56,736 nucleotides of DNA from an uncultured Ectothiorhodospiraceae bacterium (GCA_947259765.1 CAMYNG010000022.1:1-56736), one strand, 5' to 3'; counted from the stretch's first letter, positions 28,680 through 37,583 are shown. Numbers and translations are program-made. The notes: generated by a model not told the origin, from the letters alone.

Positions 28680-29195
28680 TCATGCCTCAGCGGCAAACAG
28701 GGTCATGTTGATCGCCATCTGCCCAAAGAAGTATGCGATGCTCAGACCAAGGCCGGACGCAAATGACACTGCCAACGCATGCCGCAGAATATGTGCAGTG
28801 ATCACAATAATCCAGACCAGGAGCAGCAACCAGAAATTGGCAAACATAATCGGGGGCAATATTCCGCCATTGACCAATACTACCAGCGGAATAAGCGCAC
28901 CACCCAATAACACGTCGCAACCGGCCATGGCCGAAAGTGTTTGATTAAACCGTGCACCGGCCCCCCGAATTCGTAATGCAACATGAACAAACGCAATCAT
29001 CAGGACAACGGAAACCAGTGACTCCAGGGCGGCCTGCAGCAACGAGACCTTGGCGATGCCAAGAAAAATGCCCACCAACACATCCACGATTACGAGGCCG
29101 GCCGCCAGCACTGAGGCTGAAGGCATGTCCTGTGGACCCTTTTTCAGCCAGCATATTTCCCAGATCAGTCGTATCAAGGATATTAAGGCTTGCAA
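28680..29195 (-). CDS. Small integral membrane protein beside mpl, function unknown
   Basis: About 171 residues if it starts at the TTG at 29195; the first ATG (29126) would remove a segment, LIRLIWEICWLKKGPQDMP, that looks conserved in small gammaproteobacterial membrane proteins of this kind, so I keep the longer form. Four or five hydrophobic helices, no charged catalytic motif. The stop is one base before the mpl start, which implies co-expression with the cell-wall recycling ligase. I do not recognise a characterised family. Confidence 0.65.
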   Translation of the reverse strand: MQALISLIRLIWEICWLKKGPQDMPSASVLAAGLVIVDVLVGIFLGIAKVSLLQAALESLVSVVLMIAFVHVALRIRGAGARFNQTLSAMAGCDVLLGGALIPLVVLVNGGILPPIMFANFWLLLLVWIIVITAHILRHALAVSFASGLGLSIAYFFGQMAINMTLFAAEA

Positions 29196-29422
29196 TCAAC
29201 ATACTCCCCTGCATTTCATCATGCCGCCTGATGGTACTAAATCGTATTGTAAATAACACTACATCGATTACCGGCTATGCAGAACTCGGTTTCTATCGGG
29301 ATCAATTCGCAGAATCGAGTAGTATAGGGAGAAAATCCAACTAGCCTTGGCACTGTCGACGGTCGAACACACGATGGTCCGGACGGGGCATTGGGACCTT
29401 AAAACGTTGCGGAGGAATCAAC

Positions 29423-30577
29423 TTGAGTAGTGGCTATGACTATATAACCGAGGCAGATCAACTTGAGAAGCTGTGTGTGGAGCTGATGCAGTGTGACTGG
29501 TTTGCCCTTGACACCGAGTTTATGCGCGAGAAGAACTATTTTCCGAAACTCTGTCTCATTCAGGTTGCGACGCCGACCCTGACCGCATGCATCGATCCCT
29601 TGCAACTAAAAGATCTTGAACCGTTTCTTGGTGTGCTCTACAACAGTGACATAATCAAAGTGTTGCACGCCGCGCGGCAGGATTTTGAACTCTTCTATCA
29701 TTTGCGTGGCGCTCTCCCTGGGCCGGTATTCGATACCCAGCTTGCGGCGACCCTGCTTGGCCTTGGCGATCAGGTTGGATATGCAACGCTCGTCCAACAG
29801 CTACTGGGTAAATCGCTTCACAAGACACATACCCGTACAGACTGGTCAGCGCGCCCGCTTGACATTGGACAACTTGAGTACGCGGCAGACGATGTCTACT
29901 ACCTGGCGAAGTTGTATCCAGTGCTACTCGCACAACTTGAAGAACATGGCCGCCTCGACTGGCTTAAAGATGATTTTGACGCCCTGCTGGACATCGAACA
30001 GTACGCTATCCCCGCTGCAACTCTCTGGCAGCGCATTAGCGGCCGCAATCGTCTAAAGGGAAATCAACTCGCAGTTTTACAGGCATTGGCCGCCTGGCGT
30101 GAGGAAACTGCGCGTGAGAAAGACAGGCCGCGAAAATGGATCCTCGCCGACGATGTACTCCTTAATCTGGCCCGCCTGCAACCCACCAACACTGCGGCAC
30201 TCAAAAAAGTCCGTGGCCTGAACCAGCAACTCCAGCAGGAGTATGGCGGAATAATTCTCGCAATGATTGACACGGCACGCTCACTGCCGTCTGAACTGTG
30301 GCCGCAAGCGGAACAGGTCGTACGGCTTAGCAAGGAGCAGGAGGCGATCAGTGATTTTTTGGGCGCTTATGTAAAACTGTGCGCGGCACAAAACAAAATA
30401 AGCGCCAATACACTTGCACCCCGACGCCAAATTGAACAGCTTATTCGTGGCGAACAACAACTCGAAATTTTACACGGCTGGCGTGCCGACATGGTCGGCT
30501 CCAATCTACTGAGGCTCATGAATGGCGAATTCGGTCTGGCTGTTAACGACAATACACTTGTGACTTGCAAGTGCTGA
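29423..30577 (+). CDS. rnd: Ribonuclease D
   Basis: 384 residues from a TTG at 29423 with GGAGGA six bases upstream. A 3'-5' exoribonuclease that trims tRNA 3' ends. The DEDD-y exonuclease residues are visible: LDTEF (Asp30, Glu32), HAARQDFELF and YAADDVYYL near residue 155. The C-terminal half holds the HRDC-type helices (GNQLAVLQALAAWREETAREKDRPRKWILADDVLLNLA) that bind RNA. Full RNase D length. It diverges from the mpl operon and is followed after 28 bases by a phospholipase-D-family gene. Confidence 0.95.
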   Translation: MSSGYDYITEADQLEKLCVELMQCDWFALDTEFMREKNYFPKLCLIQVATPTLTACIDPLQLKDLEPFLGVLYNSDIIKVLHAARQDFELFYHLRGALPGPVFDTQLAATLLGLGDQVGYATLVQQLLGKSLHKTHTRTDWSARPLDIGQLEYAADDVYYLAKLYPVLLAQLEEHGRLDWLKDDFDALLDIEQYAIPAATLWQRISGRNRLKGNQLAVLQALAAWREETAREKDRPRKWILADDVLLNLARLQPTNTAALKKVRGLNQQLQQEYGGIILAMIDTARSLPSELWPQAEQVVRLSKEQEAISDFLGAYVKLCAAQNKISANTLAPRRQIEQLIRGEQQLEILHGWRADMVGSNLLRLMNGEFGLAVNDNTLVTCKC

Positions 30578-30605
30578 TTGGATTTGATCCTGATTTTATT
30601 ACAGA

Positions 30606-31760
30606 ATGCATAGGCCAAACAAAAAGTATCGCTTTGATTGGCGACAAAACAACCAGTACACGTTGCTAATTGACGGCGATATCTTTTTTGAAAGAATCGT
30701 TTCCGCTATAAAACACGCCAAAAATTTTGTGCTGCTGGAAACGTACCTGATTGCCTCGGGACAGGTGGTCGATCAGCTGCTTGAATCTCTCAAAGAAGCT
30801 ATCGCCCGCGGTGTAAAGATATTTCTACTGCTTGATGATTTTGGTGCAAGACAACTGGCGAATGCGGATCGGGAAATTCTGCAGGAGATGGGCGTTAACC
30901 TGCTCTTTTACAACCCGGTTAAATATCACAAATGGTTCTCCAACCTGCAACGCAACCATCGAAAACTGACGTTGATTGACGGGCAACGTGCGTTTGTCGG
31001 TGGTGCCGGCTTTACCGACGAGTTTTCACCCACCATCAGTGGCCGGCAATATTGGCGGGACGTTATGCTTGAAATCCGCGGACCGGTTTTACAAGACTGG
31101 CAGACACTGTTTCAACAAACCTGGCACGACTGTGGCGGCTATATGCCGATTTACGACGCCGCTGACACTGCGCCGGCAAGCGGTTTTCCCGGCAGGGTGA
31201 TTACTAGCTCCGGCTTGGGTCGACAGGAAATAAATCGATCGCTATTACGCCAGCTCCGCCAGGCTCGAACGCGAATCTGGATCACGACGCCATACTTCGT
31301 AACAAGCTGGAAGATCCGCCGCGCATTACGGCGGGCGGCGAGAAATCGGCACGATGTGCGGTTGTTGCTGCCCGGCCCGCAAACCGATCATCCCTGGGTG
31401 CGTCATGCTGCACGCGCTTATTTCGGACGCCTGTTACATAACGGTGTACGAATTTTCGAATTCCAGCCCGGCTTCAGTCACGCGAAAATCATGTTATGCG
31501 ATGATTGGGTTTCTATCGGTTCGAGCAATCTGGATCGCTGGGATCAATTCTGGAACCTGGATGCCAATCAGGAGCTTAGCTCGGCCGTGTTTGCGCAGGA
31601 ACTGTCGCGATATTTTAACGACCGCATGCTGGAATCACGTGAGCTGACTTTTTCTGAATGGCTTGAACGACCCCGCCGGACCCGTCTTAAAGAATGGTTT
31701 GCATCTCGATTTGTCCTTTGGCTGGACCGGATCAGCCACAGATCGGGAACAAGCGATTGA
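30606..31760 (+). CDS. Phospholipase D-family enzyme, cardiolipin-synthase-like
   Basis: 384 residues with two complete HKD motifs: NHRKLTLIDG (His118, Lys120, Asp125) and SHAKIMLCDDWVSIGSSNLD (His292, Lys294, Asp299). Both are followed by the Gly/Ser stretches expected of an active PLD (FVGGAGF, IGSSNLD). No N-terminal membrane helices, so it resembles ClsB-type rather than ClsA-type cardiolipin synthases. It would join or cut phosphatidyl groups at the inner membrane. The C-terminal RRTRLKEWFASRFVLWLDR tail is basic and amphipathic, possibly a membrane contact. Confidence 0.88.
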   Translation: MHRPNKKYRFDWRQNNQYTLLIDGDIFFERIVSAIKHAKNFVLLETYLIASGQVVDQLLESLKEAIARGVKIFLLLDDFGARQLANADREILQEMGVNLLFYNPVKYHKWFSNLQRNHRKLTLIDGQRAFVGGAGFTDEFSPTISGRQYWRDVMLEIRGPVLQDWQTLFQQTWHDCGGYMPIYDAADTAPASGFPGRVITSSGLGRQEINRSLLRQLRQARTRIWITTPYFVTSWKIRRALRRAARNRHDVRLLLPGPQTDHPWVRHAARAYFGRLLHNGVRIFEFQPGFSHAKIMLCDDWVSIGSSNLDRWDQFWNLDANQELSSAVFAQELSRYFNDRMLESRELTFSEWLERPRRTRLKEWFASRFVLWLDRISHRSGTSD

Positions 31761-31788
31761 TACCGAGCGAACGCCCGCAAGCGCTTAC

Positions 31789-32952
31789 TTAGCCGCTGGC
31801 CCCGATGCTGCAATCGACCACCATTAGGGAGATATCATCATGCGCCGGTGCGCCGTTGAGATGTTTCTCCAGGCTCGCAACTACACTTTCGAGCACATGG
31901 CGGTTTTTTGCGCTCTGCACCGCCGATAGCAGGCGGTCATTTCCAAACGCGTCGCCCGATGCATTGCAGGCCTCCGTGAGACCATCCGAGCACAACAAGA
32001 GCGTGCCGTCTTCTGGCCACTGCCAAATTACGCTACGCGAATCGAATCGGTTGCCGATCTCAACACCCAAGGGAGTATGCTCGGAGTCAAACTCCTTTAC
32101 ACAGTTTCCGTTGGTGTCGAAAAACAGCGCCGGGGGATTGGCGCCATTCCAGATATCGATGGTGCCGTTGGGTTGATCAACACACACCAGTGTGGCCGTA
32201 ACGAAACGGCCGGTGGGCATCTGCCGACTCAGTTGGTTATTCATTTCCTCAACAATGCTGGAAATCGAAAACCCGCTTTCCGCCATGGCGTAAAAAATAT
32301 GTGATACCGGCAACAACGGCAGCGCAGCAGGCAAACCGTGCCCCATTGAATCGGCGTTTAACAGGTAAAGACGACCATTTTTTGCCCGCGAGGCAGCAAC
32401 CAAATCTCCACTGAATCGTGTTGCACCCCGGTTCCAGACACGCAATACATCATCATCAATAATTGCCGTGCTTACCATACGCGTCATCAACTGCTGTGCA
32501 AGCTCCTGTTCCTCTTCAGCCTGTTGATGATAACGTTGCAGTTCGGCGGTGGTCTCGGCAAGTCTGTTTTGCATCTCCGCAATACGCTGCATCGCGCGGA
32601 TTTTTGCCTGTAAAAGAGTCAGATTTACCGGCTTTACAAGATAGTCGTCGCCGCCGGCTTCCAATCCTCGGATTTGATCCACATTGTCCGATAACGCGCT
32701 GAGAAAAATAATCGGTACCCACGTTTCCGGCTTAAGCTTTCGCATTTGCTCGGTTGTTTCATAGCCATCCATGCAGGGCATTATCACGTCCATCAGCACG
32801 AGATCCGGAGTTTCCTTTGTAAACTGTTCGAGCGCATCTTCACCTGAGGCTGCGGTGAACACACGATGCCCGCCCTCGCCAAGAAACCGGGCAATCATGT
32901 CCAGGTTCATCTGCACATCGTCAACTACGAGAATGGTCAGTGGGGGTGACAT
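31789..32952 (-). CDS. Response regulator with PP2C/SpoIIE phosphatase output
   Basis: 387 residues. Receiver domain 1-125 with the acidic pair DD11-12, phospho-acceptor Asp55 (LVLMDVIMP) and Lys in YLVKPVN. A coiled-coil linker (about 130-165) leads to a SpoIIE-type Ser/Thr phosphatase with GDLVAA, NADSMGHGLPAAL and DDISLMVV metal-site aspartates. Such regulators usually dephosphorylate STAS anti-sigma antagonists in partner switching (for example HsbR-HsbA in Pseudomonas). No STAS or anti-sigma kinase gene is nearby. The HD-GYP regulator gene lies upstream on the same strand. Confidence 0.93.
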   Translation of the reverse strand: MSPPLTILVVDDVQMNLDMIARFLGEGGHRVFTAASGEDALEQFTKETPDLVLMDVIMPCMDGYETTEQMRKLKPETWVPIIFLSALSDNVDQIRGLEAGGDDYLVKPVNLTLLQAKIRAMQRIAEMQNRLAETTAELQRYHQQAEEEQELAQQLMTRMVSTAIIDDDVLRVWNRGATRFSGDLVAASRAKNGRLYLLNADSMGHGLPAALPLLPVSHIFYAMAESGFSISSIVEEMNNQLSRQMPTGRFVTATLVCVDQPNGTIDIWNGANPPALFFDTNGNCVKEFDSEHTPLGVEIGNRFDSRSVIWQWPEDGTLLLCSDGLTEACNASGDAFGNDRLLSAVQSAKNRHVLESVVASLEKHLNGAPAHDDISLMVVDCSIGASG

Positions 32953-33117
32953 TTTTTATGATCTCATTAGCATCGCACTGTTTCCCGACAGTGTACCATT
33001 TGCCCAACTATAGCGGCGGGAGATACATGTCTCCTACTAGAATTTTGCAATTCTTAACTGCAAGGCCAAATAGAAATGGTGGGGAGGATCGAACCCCCAT
33101 TGCAAACGAAACGTGCT

Positions 33118-34263
33118 TCAGGTGCTGTCGGGTTCAGCGTACTTTTTGCTTACTTTTATTATTTCATCCATGGTTGCCAGAAAGACGTCAATAATATCAG
33201 GATCAAAGTGCTTGCCACTTTGCTCCTTCATAAACGCAATCGCATCCTCGAAACTCCAAGGCTCCTTATAAGGCCGGCTGCTGGTTAGTGCATCAAAAAC
33301 GTCAGCGACAGCAACGATCCGACCTACCAGTGGAATCTGATCACCTTTGAGCCCTTCGGGATAACCACTGCCATCCCACTTTTCGTGATGCGTCATGGCA
33401 ATTTCCTGTGCCATGTCAAGCAGCGGCGAAGAATGCCCGGAGAGAATCTTTGCACCGATGGTCGCATGAGTCTTCATGGTTTCCCATTCGGCGGGACCTA
33501 GTTTACCTGGTTTCAACAGTATGTTGTCCGGTATGCCGATTTTACCGATGTCATGCATCGGGCTTGCGTTAAGCAACATTTCGGCCTCTTGCTCGCTCAA
33601 GCCATACTCCAGCCCCATAATCTGTGAGTATTTACTCATGCGAATAATATGCAGGCCGGTTTCGTTGTCGCGATACTCGGCCGCTAGGCCCAACCTGCGA
33701 ACGATCTCCAAGCGGGTGTCATACAACGCCTGGGTACGCTCACGTACCTTTTGCTCAAGCAAACGGTTTTGATCGCGGATCTGGTTGTGCAACAGACGCA
33801 CTTCCAACATATTGTGGATCCGGTTTAGCACCTCGGCACGATCCAGAGGCTTGGTCAGGAAATCCTTTGCGCCGGACTTCAGCGCCTGCAAACGGGTTTC
33901 CCGATCTGTTTGGGCCGTTAAGATTAGAATCGGCAGGTAGCTTTCAGTTTCGATCTCAGCTAATTGCTGCATCACGTCAAAACCGTTGAGAAACGGCATA
34001 TTAATATCCAGCAATATCAGATCAAAGGGTTGTGTCTGGTAACTGGGTTTGACGTCTCGCGGGTCAGTCAGTGCGTGGACATTGGTATAGCCTTCTGCCT
34101 GAAGCATCTTTTCCAGCAGTTTTACGTTAACCGGCTCGTCGTCAACGACAAGAATTCGCGCCTGCAGAATTCCGTCCGGATCGCTGAGTTCCCGCCCAGC
34201 AGACTCAGCATCCGGTGCCGAAGATGGCCGCTTGTCGGCCGATTTGAAATGGGCTTCCAACAT
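33118..34263 (-). CDS. RpfG-like response regulator with HD-GYP c-di-GMP phosphodiesterase
   Basis: 381 residues. After a polar head, the receiver spans about 35-155 (ILVVDDEPVNVKLL; phospho-acceptor Asp86 in LILLDINMP; LTKPLDR). The HD-GYP domain spans about 200-370, with SPMHDIGKIGIPD (HD pair), KTHATIGAKIL, AMTHHEKWDGSGYPEGLKGDQIPLVGRI (GYP) and ADVFDALTSSRPYK. It should hydrolyse c-di-GMP to GMP when phosphorylated. No histidine kinase is adjacent, so its input is trans-acting. It sits upstream of the PP2C regulator with 165 bases between. Confidence 0.95.
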   Translation of the reverse strand: MLEAHFKSADKRPSSAPDAESAGRELSDPDGILQARILVVDDEPVNVKLLEKMLQAEGYTNVHALTDPRDVKPSYQTQPFDLILLDINMPFLNGFDVMQQLAEIETESYLPILILTAQTDRETRLQALKSGAKDFLTKPLDRAEVLNRIHNMLEVRLLHNQIRDQNRLLEQKVRERTQALYDTRLEIVRRLGLAAEYRDNETGLHIIRMSKYSQIMGLEYGLSEQEAEMLLNASPMHDIGKIGIPDNILLKPGKLGPAEWETMKTHATIGAKILSGHSSPLLDMAQEIAMTHHEKWDGSGYPEGLKGDQIPLVGRIVAVADVFDALTSSRPYKEPWSFEDAIAFMKEQSGKHFDPDIIDVFLATMDEIIKVSKKYAEPDST

Positions 34264-34672
34264 TGTTGTCCAGAGTAACGATCCAAGTTTAGGCTATTTT
34301 CGAGTCAATTTTGGGTCTTGCGGGCCTGTATCTGGCATTGCTCGATTTTGAGGCCAGAGGCAGCCACCGATCCGAATTGTGACCCCAAAAAATCCACAAC
34401 CACGGTGCCCGCCTAGCCCGGAATATCACCAAGCCTAGCCGGGTTTGATCTTTATCGACCTGATGGCCTCATGCTTTAGGCCAAGGTAAGCGTCACTTGG
34501 CTGGACGGGGCTCGAAAGATTTTAAATGGGAAAGAGAACGCTGGAATGACCTTAAAGTTTATAGGGGAAGAATCGGCGGCAGGCCAACAACCTTGCGCGA
34601 CCACGCACTCCGCAGTGCGGATCGGCAGGAACGAATGGCGTCCAACCATTAGGGCTGGACGCCGCCCCGATT
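34264..34672. other. Intergenic region, 409 bp
   Basis: Between the adk 3' end and the HD-GYP start, both minus strand. It contains a strong hairpin, 34637-34644 (GGCGTCCA) paired with 34656-34663, about 10 bases past the ancestral adk stop, but no U-run follows. A second small palindrome is CGCACT...AGTGCG near 34602-34617. A repeated GCCTAGCC motif occurs near 34414 and 34432. I recognise no gene or RNA family here. Confidence 0.45.
34637..34663 (-). terminator. Hairpin after adk, possible terminator
   Basis: Eight perfect base pairs, GGCGTCCA with TGGACGCC, around an 11-base loop. It lies just downstream of the stop at 34673-34675 that closes the unshifted adk frame, which supports that stop as the original gene end. 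There is no uridine tract, so intrinsic termination is uncertain. Confidence 0.4.
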
Positions 34673-34689
34673 CTAACGCCGTCGACCCG

Positions 34690-35160
34690 CCTTTTTCCTG
34701 GCAGCCTTCTTCTTGGTCTTTTTCTTCGCCGTCTTTTTCTTGGCTACTTTCTTTTTAGCCTTTTTTTTCGCCTTCTTTTTGGCTACTTTCTTCTTGGCCT
34801 TTTTCTTCGCCGTCTTTTTCTTGGCTACTTTCTTCTTGGCCTTTTTCTTCGCCGCCTTTTTCTTGGCTACTTTCTTCTTGGCCTTTTTCTTCGCCGCCTT
34901 TTTCTTGGCTACTTTCTTCTTGGCCTTTTTCTTCGCCGTTTTTCTTCGCCGTCTTTTTCTTGGCTACTTTCTTCTTGGCCTTTTTCTTCGCCGTCTTTTT
35001 CTTGGCTACTTTCTTCTTGGTCTTTTTCTTCGCCGCCTTTTTCTTGGCTACTTTCTTCTTGGCTACTTTCTTCTTGGCTACTTTCTTCTTGGCCTTTTTC
35101 TTGGTGGTCTTTTTCTTGGCTATTTTCTTCTTACCGGTCGACTTCTTCGTGACCTTTTTC
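34690..35160 (-). repeat. Direct repeats coding the lysine-rich tail of adk
   Basis: Tandem and interspersed units of about 42 bp (14 codons), reading AKKKAKKKVAKKKT or variants on the minus strand, with some 15-18 bp subunits (KVAKK). At nucleotide level the plus strand alternates TTTTTCTTCGCCG, TCTTTTTCTTGGCTAC and TTTCTTCTTGGCC. Such repeats are prone to slippage and unequal recombination, which is the likely cause of the 13-bp duplication inside them. Confidence 0.85.
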
Positions 35161-35954
35161 TTTGTTGGCTTCCTTTTACCGCCAGACTTCTTACCGGTTG
35201 CGGCTTTTTTCTTTACCGTCGGTTTTGTCGCAACTGTTGTCGTTGTCGGTGCTGACGCCGGGGTTACCGCCTGGGTAACGGACGCTGCCGACGCTTCTTC
35301 TCCGCTGGGTAAACTTTCCACGATACGGGCAACGTTTGCAAAGATTTCATCGATGTCGCCCACGCCCTGAACAGTCCGTAATTTGCCCTGTCTTCGATAG
35401 TATTCAATCAAAGGGGAAGTTTGTGCTTCGTAGACGCGCAGGCGGTTGCTAATGGTAGCCTCGTTATCATCGGCCCTGTGCAGCAGATTTCCACCGCATT
35501 TGTCACATCGGTCTTCCAGTCGTGGTGGCGAGGAGTAAATGTTATACATCTGCCCACAGGATTCACAGGTTCGGCGCCCCGTCAGCCGTTGCATCAAAAC
35601 ATCAAAGTCAACGTCTATCAGACAACCTGACTGGATTGGCTTACTCAGATTACCCAACATCGTGTCCAGTGCTTCAGCCTGCGGAATATTGCGCGGGAAT
35701 CCATCGAGAATAAAACCTTTTTCCGTATCAGACTGCGCCAGACGCTCCTCAATCATGCCCAGCACGATGTCATCCGACACCAGTTGCCCGGCGTCCATTG
35801 CCGCCTTAGCACGCATACCCAATGAGGTTTGCCGCGCAACGGCTTCGCGCAACAAGTCACCTGTGGAAATATGCGCCAGACCATAACGATCCACCAGTTT
35901 CTTCGCCTGAGTTCCTTTGCCGGAGCCAGGCGCTCCCAGTAATACGATTCTCAT
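34755..35954 (-). CDS. adk: Adenylate kinase with lysine-rich C-terminal tail, frameshifted near its end
   Basis: Residues 1-217 are a complete adenylate kinase (ATP + AMP to 2 ADP): P-loop GAPGSGKGT (8-16), AMP site STGDLLR, ILDGFPR, and a LID with four zinc-type cysteines (Cys130, 133, 150, 153) plus the LID arginines. Residues about 218-245 are an Ala/Thr-rich linker. Then a histone-H1-like tail of AKKK and KVAKK repeats runs to about residue 338, where the frame slips into an acidic GEEKGQEESSQEKG tail. The cause is a 13-bp tandem duplication (34926-34951). Without it the lysine frame continues to TAG at 34673 (422 residues, ending AARKKAGRRR). A lysine tail could bind nucleic acid or membranes; that is inference. 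Confidence 0.93.
   Translation of the reverse strand: MRIVLLGAPGSGKGTQAKKLVDRYGLAHISTGDLLREAVARQTSLGMRAKAAMDAGQLVSDDIVLGMIEERLAQSDTEKGFILDGFPRNIPQAEALDTMLGNLSKPIQSGCLIDVDFDVLMQRLTGRRTCESCGQMYNIYSSPPRLEDRCDKCGGNLLHRADDNEATISNRLRVYEAQTSPLIEYYRRQGKLRTVQGVGDIDEIFANVARIVESLPSGEEASAASVTQAVTPASAPTTTTVATKPTVKKKAATGKKSGGKRKPTKKKVTKKSTGKKKIAKKKTTKKKAKKKVAKKKVAKKKVAKKKAAKKKTKKKVAKKKTAKKKAKKKVAKKKTAKKNGEEKGQEESSQEKGGEEKGQEESSQEKGGEEKGQEESSQEKDGEEKGQEESSQKEGEKKG
34926..34951. other. 13-bp tandem duplication that shifts the adk frame
   Basis: TTTTTCTTCGCCG occurs twice without spacer (34926-34938, 34939-34951). Elsewhere in the repeat the same motif is followed directly by TCTTTTTCTTGG. Deleting one copy restores an open frame of 1269 nt (423 codons including the stop) from 35954 to 34673. 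Confidence 0.85.
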
Positions 35955-36394
35955 TTTGATTTTCGCTCCGTTGGCATGCTTTTGATATTCGCTTTTGTTT
36001 TCCGTTTTGTGCTGCCTTGCAAAGGCAGGTACCTGCGCTAAACCTAATCGCAGATTCTTTACAAGTCAATGTAGTTTTAGCGCTAAACGGTTTCGTTGCG
36101 ACTGATGCACGGCCTTTGTGGCCAGTGTCCGACAAGGAGCGCGTCGTTCCGAACGTAGTGATGTCACTTGCAACGCAGGTCGGCGCATTTCTTTTTTTAC
36201 GCGCCATACAAATCTCGTTCAAGTGTATTTATATAGTGGCCCTACTAATCCGGACTATTGCCGGGCGCAGTGCTGGGAAATTTTTACGACAGGAATCCAC
36301 GCCGCTCACCCGTACCGGTGATTACGTTTTGCCAAACAGGTTGTTAGAATACGCGCCTTTTGTCGCCCGGCGATTTATATAGAGGTATACGAAC
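35955..36394. other. Intergenic region, 440 bp, between divergent adk and ppa
   Basis: Contains the ppa ribosome-binding site (GAGGT near 36382) and must hold both promoters. Some short hairpins are possible, but no known RNA family or believable coding frame is seen. A long arginine- and threonine-rich frame on the minus strand looks non-coding. Confidence 0.5.
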
Positions 36395-36943
36395 ATGAAT
36401 CTGGACAGAGTGGGTCCCGGCCAAAATATCCCTGAAGAAATTAATGTAATTATCGAAGTTCCGGCGCACAGCGATCCGGTGAAATATGAGGTCGATAAGG
36501 ATACCGGCGCCATGTTCGTGGATCGATTCATGAACACCGCGATGCATTACCCGTGCAATTACGGCTATGTACCTCACACCCTGTCCGAGGATGGCGACCC
36601 ACTTGACGTTCTGGTCCCCGCCCCGGTTCCCCTTATCAGCGGTTCGGTCATTACCTGTCGGCCTATCGGCCTGCTGCAAATGATTGATGAGGCCGGCCCG
36701 GACGCCAAAGTGCTCGCCGTGCCTACGGATAAATTGTGTAAGTTATTTCGACACGTAGACTCGCCGGAGGGATTACCGGAACAGTTGCTGGCGCAGATTT
36801 CCCATTTTTTTGAGCACTATAAGGATTTGGAAGAAGGCAAGTGGGTCAAAGTGGAAGGCTGGGTCAACGGCAAGGAAGCTCGCGAGGCAATCATGTCTTC
36901 CATCCAGCGTTATGCCGACGCTCCGGAAAAGCCTTGTTTCTAA
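36395..36943 (+). CDS. ppa: Inorganic pyrophosphatase, family I
   Basis: 182 residues from ATG with GAGGT eight bases upstream. It hydrolyses pyrophosphate and pulls biosynthetic reactions forward. The signature DPLDVLV occurs in [13 protein letters not shown], with [18 protein letters not shown] near the N-terminus, [34 protein letters not shown] and [22 protein letters not shown]. Normal bacterial length. Divergent from adk across 440 bases and followed by the phosphodiesterase gene after 15 bases, probably in one operon. Confidence 0.97.
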   Translation: MNLDRVGPGQNIPEEINVIIEVPAHSDPVKYEVDKDTGAMFVDRFMNTAMHYPCNYGYVPHTLSEDGDPLDVLVPAPVPLISGSVITCRPIGLLQMIDEAGPDAKVLAVPTDKLCKLFRHVDSPEGLPEQLLAQISHFFEHYKDLEEGKWVKVEGWVNGKEAREAIMSSIQRYADAPEKPCF

Positions 36944-36958
36944 ACTTCGATTCCATTT

Positions 36959-37516
36959 ATGAAAATCTGCATTCTGTCTGACAGTCACGACAACCGCCAT
37001 CTGCTGGCGGCGGCGGCACAGGACGCCAAACAGCGCGGCGCAGAGCATGTATTGCACTGTGGAGATGTCGTTGCGCCTACAACTCTGCGCAGCCTGCTGC
37101 CGTTGGAGCTTCCGGTGCACGTTATTCACGGCAACAATACCGGCGACTTGTTCAGCATGTCGAGTTTGTCACACGATCCAGGTAACTTACTTAACTATTA
37201 CGGCCAGGATGCCCAGCTAACACTTGCCGGGAAGCGGATATTTCTGGTGCATTACCCTCACTACGCCCGCGCCATGGCGACCACGGGAGATTGGGATCTG
37301 GTTTGCTGCGGCCACGATCACCGCAGTTACGTTGAACAGATAGCAAATGTACGCCAAACCACCACTCTATTGGTAAATCCGGGCACAGTTGCCGGTGTCG
37401 GTGCCCAGCCAACCTATGTCATGGGCGATCTGGAGCAGATGGAATTTACCATTCACGATGTGCCAGTCGATCCGGGCATGGCCTACAACCGCCCCTCGGT
37501 TACGCCGCACGGTTAG
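36959..37516 (+). CDS. YfcE/MJ0936-type metallophosphoesterase
   Basis: 185 residues. The calcineurin-like metal-site motifs appear in order: ILSDSHDNRHLL (D-x-H), HVLHCGDVV (GD), IHGNNTGD (GN), FLVHYPHYARAM and VCCGHDHRSY (GHxH), then LVNPGTVAGVG. Family members cleave phosphodiesters using two metal ions; the physiological substrate is unclear. 15 bases after ppa. Confidence 0.9.
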   Translation: MKICILSDSHDNRHLLAAAAQDAKQRGAEHVLHCGDVVAPTTLRSLLPLELPVHVIHGNNTGDLFSMSSLSHDPGNLLNYYGQDAQLTLAGKRIFLVHYPHYARAMATTGDWDLVCCGHDHRSYVEQIANVRQTTTLLVNPGTVAGVGAQPTYVMGDLEQMEFTIHDVPVDPGMAYNRPSVTPHG

Positions 37517-37583
37517 ACCCACGCGATTCCCATTGGGGTCCGCAACACAATGAAGCACGGGGAAAACGTTTTTTGAACTGCGC

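Noticed and set aside
33078-33105. tRNA-like 3' end on the minus strand (GGGGGTTCGATCCTCCCCACCA)
   Set aside because: The T-loop and CCA are present, but the acceptor stem is too short by several bases and no anticodon or D arm follows, so it is not a tRNA. It could be a chance match or a decayed remnant.
34713-35370. Plus-strand frames rich in Phe, Leu and Ala opposite adk
   Set aside because: They are the complement of the lysine-repeat codons; the kinase domain fixes the real strand.
35857-36222. Minus-strand frame upstream of adk
   Set aside because: Composition is unlike a protein, it overlaps the adk start in another frame and no motif is present.
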